From Microdochium bolleyi (Eukaryota > Ascomycota > Sordariomycetes > Xylariales > Microdochiaceae), in NCBI GenBank assembly GCA_001566295.1, contig KQ964250.1, positions 1,268,595 through 1,332,594 on the forward strand: 64,000 bases of DNA. The letters are read 5' to 3'. The notes below the pieces were generated by a model that saw only the letters and a program-made list of their open reading frames with translations, had not been told where the DNA came from and searched no databases. The position numbers were made by a program, and so were the translations under genes. Below, one piece after another: positions 57,904 to 64,000 of this stretch; the stretch's first letter is position 1; each line of letters opens with the position of its first letter.

Positions 57904-60900
57904 ATGTCACACTCGGCCTTCTCGCCCTCGCACGCACGCCGCGGGGACGACGACCCCTTGCCAGACCGCCTGCCTCGATCTCCTCCGCTTGGCAGCTCTG
58001 CCCCTGCCCGCCGCGAGTCCCACGACAGCGACAGCCCGACCGTCCCCGGACGACCTGCTCGCTTCGACAACAGCCTCCTGCCGTCTGGACCGCCGTCGCC
58101 GTCCCTCCCGCCAGCCCCCAGCACGCTGTCTTCCAGGTACGTTCCGCGACCGAGCCTTTGCCAGACGGTCACCTGCTGGCTCCTCCTCCACCTCTACCCT
58201 GGCTGGCTGCAGGAGAGTGTCCTGTGAAGTGGTTCTCCCAATTCCACGTTCTGCCCCATTCTGTCAAACCACCAACCGCCTCAAAGGCGATTCTGACAGC
58301 CGGCTGTGCGACCTGAGCAGCCAGTGTGACTGGAACATCGGTCGTTGGAGCAGCCGAGCACAGCATTCCGCCCGCAGGCCTCACCCCAGAAAACATACTT
58401 TTGTGGTTTGTTTGTTGTCGAAAGCTAATTCCCGACCTCTTTTTCTCACGCGCAACAGCCGCCAGTACTGGAAAGCAGCGCCGAGCCCGCTCCATACAAG
58501 ACCTGTGCTCTCGCCTCCACCCAGCGTCAGCCCGAGAAACGCCCAATTCCCAGCCCGAGGCCGCGATCTACAAGTTCAAACGCGCTTCTCTTCTGCGCCA
58601 CCTCACAGTCCAAGCCCGCTGCCACCAACACGTCTGGCGAACGGGAATGCGGTCGATCTAGGCGAGACTTCCTTCTTCGAAGACACGCCTTCTCCCCCGA
58701 TCTCGCCCACGTCCGACCATTCTGAGTACGTCCCGGACTCTAGCTGTCCCTGGTCGCCAGCCGTTCATCCAACGTTACCCCCAGTTAGAAGAGATGTGGT
58801 GCTGACTAGGACGGAATCCCGTGTGTCGCTCAGGTTCATCACGTCCTCGCATGACACCCCGCGCGCTCCGAGCCCAACGATAAGCACGAAGCCCGCGAGC
58901 GCTTCTGCTGGGCCTGTCGCCGCCATGGCTGGCAATTCCGGCGGAACAGAAGCGCCCAAGGGTGCCACACGGAACTCGTCGATAGACTCAGCACTGTCTG
59001 CGATATCTGGCCGGAATGGCTCCCAGCAAGGTGCAGCTGACGGCACAGCCGGCTCCAGCGAGATCGCTACGCTCATCTCGGCCGCCGGGAGCCCAGAAGC
59101 TGTGATCCAGTACTTGCTCAAGGAGAAGCAAGCGAACTCGCAACAGAACGCGCAGCTGTGGCGACTGGTAGATAAGCAAAGAGCCATGATCTTGGGCCTC
59201 AACAAGGATCTGGAAAGAGCACTCAAGGACAAGGAAAAGTATCGGAAGAAGCTCAAGGAGGTCATCGTAGCATCCGAAACACAACCCACGAGATCCGACA
59301 ATGCCGCCCAACTACGGCCGATTGTCATTCCCCGAATTGACGTCAACGCGACCAGAGAGCTCGTGGAGTCGCCTAGGTCGGTGCACTCGATGGACGAACC
59401 GGACAGTGCAAAGGAGTCGCCTGTCGACATGGCCCTTGCGCCATATCCGATCACCCCTCCAGCAGACAAGGTCGCCACTGCTGGCCCTCCATCTGCCGTT
59501 GGGGAGCTTCTCGACCCTCGCTCGGCGATGCCAAAGTCGTCCGAACACGCCCTTGACAACTATGATCACGAGGCGGAAGAGTCTGCTGCCGCCGCAACAA
59601 AGCAACCGTCCAGTACGGGTCGTGAGATTCCATACAACGCCTCTCTGCCGCCGTCCAGAAGTCTGCCAAGCGCACCACCGACGATGCCACCACCCAAACC
59701 CCCTGGTGCTTTGCCCTCATTGTCGATCACCGAGGGCACTCCGATACTGGGACAGGGCAGCCCGACATTCCCACCTCCGCCGACGGCCCCGCCACCACGG
59801 AAACCGCCACCTGCCCCTCTACAGCTGAAGAAGGGGAATCTTTCGCCAACGATGCCGCCACCAGAGATGGATAACGACTCGGAGTCAGACTACGACGACC
59901 TTCTCGACGTTGATGAACTGCCGATGACAGACAAGCGTGGCCGCCGTCGGACAAGAGAGGAAGACGACCGTGTCCGCGAAATCCTGGCAATCGAAGAGGC
60001 ACAGGCACGAAGCCGGTCAGGCAAGAGCAAGCAGTCTACACCAACAAGTTCGGATGCGGCCGTCAGTCCGAAGACCATGCCTCTGAGCTCTCGAATGCCA
60101 GGTATCCAGCCTGCAATTGCACGAGAGAATGCTTCTGCATCTCTGGCGAGCGTATTGAACGGCGACGATGACGTGCGCCAGACAACGCTGACAGCACCGA
60201 TGATGAACCCAGGCCTGCCAGCAAGCCCGCGGCCCATGGGGCCGAAGTCCCCTGTAAGCTCGCCTCCCCTGTCGCCGCGAGGTCTTCCAGGTGGCCCGCT
60301 CTCGCCACGGCCACCGCGGCAAAACATCCCAATGCCACCAGGTACTCCAATGTCGACAGGGTCCTCGACGGATGTACACAGAGGCACTCCCGGAATGCCA
60401 GAGGCTTCAACACAAAAGTCCATCGAGGCAGCACAACCAAGCCCGCAGTCCAGCAGGCAAAGCCCGACAACGCGGGTCCGGATTTTCAATGGCTTCAAGA
60501 CGGAAGAATACCCAGATCTTCTACTCCCACCAAACGCTCTCCCTTCGATCGAGGTCAGGGTTGCGTCATCACGTATGAAGCCACCACGTGCGAGTATGAT
60601 TTCACTCACGCAGCTCGAAGAGGATCCAGTGTTCACACTGGCGATATTCTCTCGCGCAGAGGGTGGAGAACTGTGGCGAGTAGAGAAGGATACATCGTCT
60701 CTCGCGAGGCTGGACAGCCGCATGAAACAGTGTGCGGCCTTCACCGCCAAGACACCAGATCGGTCACTATTCACGGGCCACGCCCCAGCTAAGCTCGACG
60801 CTCGTCGGCAAGTTCTAGAGGCTTACCTGGAAGAGTTGCTTGACACGCCGCTGGACAGTGCTACCGCGCTCGAACTCTGCAAGTATCTGTCCACGAACGC

Positions 60901-62875
60901 CCTAGCTCCTAACACAGATGACATGGGAACCGTTGTTGGAGCTGCTGCCGAGGAGGCGGGGACTCAGCAGAAAGGACCAGGCGGCCGGCCGTTCAAAACC
61001 GGGTATCTCACCAAGCGAGGCAAGAACTTTGGTGGCTGGAAGGCACGATTCTTCGTCCTCGAGGGTCCACAACTCCGCTACTTCGAGACACCTGGTGGTG
61101 CCCATCTTGGGACGATCAAGCTCCAAAAGGCACAAATTGGCAAGCAATCACAACATAACACCGATGCTGGATCTGCCAATGGCGAAGACTCGGATAATCA
61201 ATACCGCCACGCATTCCTAGTCCTGGAGCCGAAGAAGAAAGACTCTTCCAGTCATGTGAAGCACGTTCTCTGTGCCGAGAGTGACGTGGAACGCGATGAA
61301 TGGGTTGAGACATTACTTCATTGGATCGACTATGTCGAGCCTGGCAAAGAGGACCCGTCAGCTGCACAGTCGTCTGACGTTGCCCCGCGTCGTGGATCCG
61401 GAGGCCAGGCGTCCAAGAGCGGCGGGCAGACGGTGAAGAAGAAGAGCGCCCCCAGCAAAGGACAAGTGTCTCGTCCTCGCGGTGGCAGTCAAGACGGGCT
61501 CATTGGCATGAGCTACGACTCAGCCAAGGCGGGGAGTACCCCTGACGGTGCCCCTCCACGTGGGAGAGGAGCGGCAACCCCGGATATCATGATGCAGGCA
61601 CCGCTTTCGGCCACTTTCAACATATCGGGGCCCAGCAACCCTCAGCCGATCGCGGACACCACGATGTGGAGCGGCAGAGCCGGGCTGGCCATTCCCGGGC
61701 CGACTCACGAGGAGAAGAAGCAGCGAAAGCGCAGCTTCTTCGGATTCGGACCCAAGACACGCTCTTCTACCGATGACCAGGACTCTCTGTATGGCTCAAG
61801 CGCGCCGAGCGTGACGCAGGCTGAATCCCGAGGTCCGATACGGCAAGTCTTCGGGGCACAGCTCGCTGATGCCGTCCGCTACAACGGCCCCACGGATGCG
61901 AACGTGCCACTGCCCTCTGTTGTGTACAGATGCATTCAATACCTAGATGCGAAGAACGCTATCCTGGAAGAGGGCATTTTCAGGCTGAGTGGCTCGAACG
62001 TGGTCATCAAGGGCTTGCGTGAGCGCTTCAACCAGGAAGGCGACATCAACCTGGTGACAGACGAGACGTACTACGACATCCACGCCGTGGCATCACTGCT
62101 GAAGCTCTATCTACGTGAGCTGCCCACCACGATCCTCACGCGGGATCTGCACATGCAGTTCATTTCTGTCTCGGAGATGACTGTCCACAAGGACAAGATT
62201 GCAGCCTTGGCCGAGCTCTGCCTGCGTTTGCCGCAGGCCAACGCCACCCTGCTCAAGTATCTGATCGCGTTCCTGATCAAGGTCATCAACCATGCGGACC
62301 ACAATAAGATGACAGTCCGCAACGTTGGCATTGTCTTCTCGCCGACGCTCAACATTCCCGCGCCCATCTTCGCTCTGCTGCTTGGCAACTACGAAGCTGT
62401 GTTCGGCATTGAGCCCGAGGCATACGAACTGCCCTCACCCGACGCCTCAGATGCCGACTCGAGGAGCACGTTCGAGGCTCCGCCACGCCGACCGTCCACG
62501 GGCACGGGTCCCATCGCCGAGTCGCCGCACAGGCAGAGGTTGTTGGAGCAGATCCAACAGCATCGAGGGAGCCCGACCCCCCCACCTATGAGCAACGGAT
62601 CCTTGAGGCCGGCAAACGCCCCACCACCGCGGATGAGCAGCTACGAGCCTTTCTATCCAGGTCTCGTTGGCGCCAAGGAGCAGGGTTACAGAGGGCCATC
62701 ATACGAGCAGCAGGCCGTGCAAAGCAACACCCTGTACGAGTCCGAGCAGGACGACGAGCTGGACCAGGGCTTTGCCGCCCGATCCAGACGTCGCGAGAGC
62801 ACGATGTTCATGGGCGGGCAGGGACTCTCGGCGCAGGGCTCCAAGAGCAGGCTGCGCGAGGAGACCCGCATGTGA
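57904..62875 (+). CDS. bem3: Rho-GTPase-activating protein, Bem3 type (PX-PH-RhoGAP)
   Basis: GTPase-activating protein for Cdc42/Rho in polarity and septin assembly, recruited to membranes by its PX and PH domains. Three exons, 57904-58136, 58459-58725 and 58834-62875, give 1513 aa. The start MSHSAFSPSHARRGDD was preferred over a longer open frame in another phase upstream. The first intron is 322 nt (GTACGT donor, CAACAG acceptor). The second, 108 nt, has good signals but is open in frame, so its removal is probable, not certain. Residues 1 to about 250 are Ser/Pro-rich and disordered. A coiled coil lies at about 254-316. Pro-rich segments fill 400-560, with an acidic patch near 575. PX domain about 714-857, PH about 885-1000 (GYLTKRGKNFGGWKARFFVL), RhoGAP about 1174-1359, with the arginine finger in GIFRLSGS (Arg1217). 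The tail is charged and Pro-rich. Confidence 0.93.
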
Positions 62876-64000
62876 ATCGAGCATGCGGAGTTTGAGTTTT
62901 CCCATATTCTCTCGATCAGCGCCACGCATGCAGCACAGCGACTATATATATACCCACTACGCACGGGGGACAAGGCGTCTCCCTGCACATCAAGATAGAG
63001 CGAACGTGTTCTTCCTGTTTTTTTCCCCTTCGTCTCTTATACGATATCCACCATGATCTGATTTTTGGGTTCTCTTTTTTTGTCGATTCTCTGTCTTTGT
63101 CTGAGGTGCATGGCTCGATACCACTGATGCCTTGTTTCTCTTTTTCGGGCTGGTCATGCTGCTTACAACAGGATATATATACTTTGCACCTTGTCCTGGC
63201 CTAGGGCAAGTGCCGTGGTGCCTCATGAATGAGGGTGGGCTTGGGGCCAGGGATGGAACAATTCGAAAGAGGACAAGTGCGAGCTTGGTAGAGGGCAGGA
63301 GAGTGGCCTGGCGCCGTATACCTATCGTCGCTAGACCTAGGAGTAAAATGGCTGGACATATTACATTGAGACCGAGGTTGCTTGCTATCGCTTGTGCGTC
63401 TTGCGTGCTTGAAGATACTCTCCCGTGATGCTAAGCTAGGTCCTACGGGATCCGCGTGATGGAACCTGTAGATTGCGACATTCGACCACGTACACACATA
63501 CACACTCGCCTCTTTACAATGCAGGGCTTGGCTCCCCAGTCACAAGGATGCTTTCGTCCATGTAGCACGGAAACGTGCTGCTCGTCAGAAAGGCAAACAC
63601 ACGCGCGGGAGGAGCAGACGCGGTCCAGCAGTAGATCTCAAGGCCCGACGTACCCGACCAAGGTAGCGGAAGCGTAGCTTGGCAAGGAGAGAAAAGCCCT
63701 CTGCGCCCGCCCGTCCGTGGTCTCGCGGGCCGGCACAACACCCTAGCAGTGTGCTCTTGTCCGCGGTCGGCGACCTTGAGACATTTGACACGTCCGAAAG
63801 AGGCAGGTAGTGGGTGGTATGTTTGTCGTGAAGGGAGCCAGCCACCAAGACAGGCTCCCCAGCTTCTTGGGTATTCTTTATCTTCACATGGCCATGATAT
63901 ATGTATGTATTATAAGGTAGAGGAGGAGGCTATGTACCGTAGGAGTCACTGTATCTCGATCAAAAAAACGCTGGCGAGAACTTGGCCTGCTCGGGGGGGG
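62876..64000. other. 3' side of bem3 to window end
   Basis: No supported coding frame. AT-rich 3' untranslated-type sequence with TATATATA near 62943 and 63172, then mixed sequence. The window ends in a G run. Confidence 0.5.

Noticed and set aside
1..64000. CRISPR arrays, rRNA genes, intact transposons or viral genes
   Set aside because: None was seen by eye. No spaced direct repeats, no rRNA-like block, and no transposase, integrase or reverse-transcriptase motifs in any frame.

Overview
The window is nuclear DNA of a filamentous ascomycete (Pezizomycotina, most likely a Sordariomycete; genus cannot be read from the sequence). The basis is short spliceosomal introns (about 52-320 nt) with GTRNGT donors, CTRAC branch points and YAG/AAG acceptors, no operons, moderately high GC in coding regions, and fungal proteins throughout. 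Fourteen protein-coding genes can be supported. Exon boundaries were read by hand from splice signals, and in every multi-exon gene the exon lengths add to an intact frame.

Layout, left to right. 1-9374: gene-poor tract ending in a CT-rich leader. 9375-11175 (+): Cdc25-type mitotic phosphatase. 12493-15152 (-): unrecognised 780-aa multi-pass membrane protein. 16384-18117 (-): Drn1/CWF19L1-type CwfJ protein, divergent over 480 bp from 18598-26665 (+), Utp20 of the small-subunit processome. 27304-27849 (-): Zim17/Tim15 mitochondrial zinc-finger co-chaperone, divergent from 28723-31405 (+), cullin-3. 32388-33057 (+): small YbjQ/UPF0145 protein. 33.1-37.2 kb: no gene seen. 37158-39020 (+): sugar-porter MFS transporter. 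39897-41535 (-): metacaspase, divergent from 42833-43899 (+), a WW-domain protein. 44241-46082 (-): drug-type MFS transporter. 46713-47888 (-): cyclase-family hydrolase. 49251-51330 (+): Baeyer-Villiger monooxygenase. 51.3-57.9 kb: second gene-poor tract. 57904-62875 (+): Bem3-type PX-PH-RhoGAP.

Most genes are conserved housekeeping functions: cell cycle, ribosome and RNA processing, mitochondrial protein import, ubiquitin ligase, polarity, and cell death or proteostasis. The only accessory-looking group is the MFS / cyclase-like hydrolase / Baeyer-Villiger monooxygenase trio at 44.2-51.3 kb. It could form a small catabolic or tailoring module: ketone to ester or lactone, hydrolysis, transport. 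That is an inference from neighbourhood and family only. No tRNA, rRNA, CRISPR array, intact transposon or virus was recognised.
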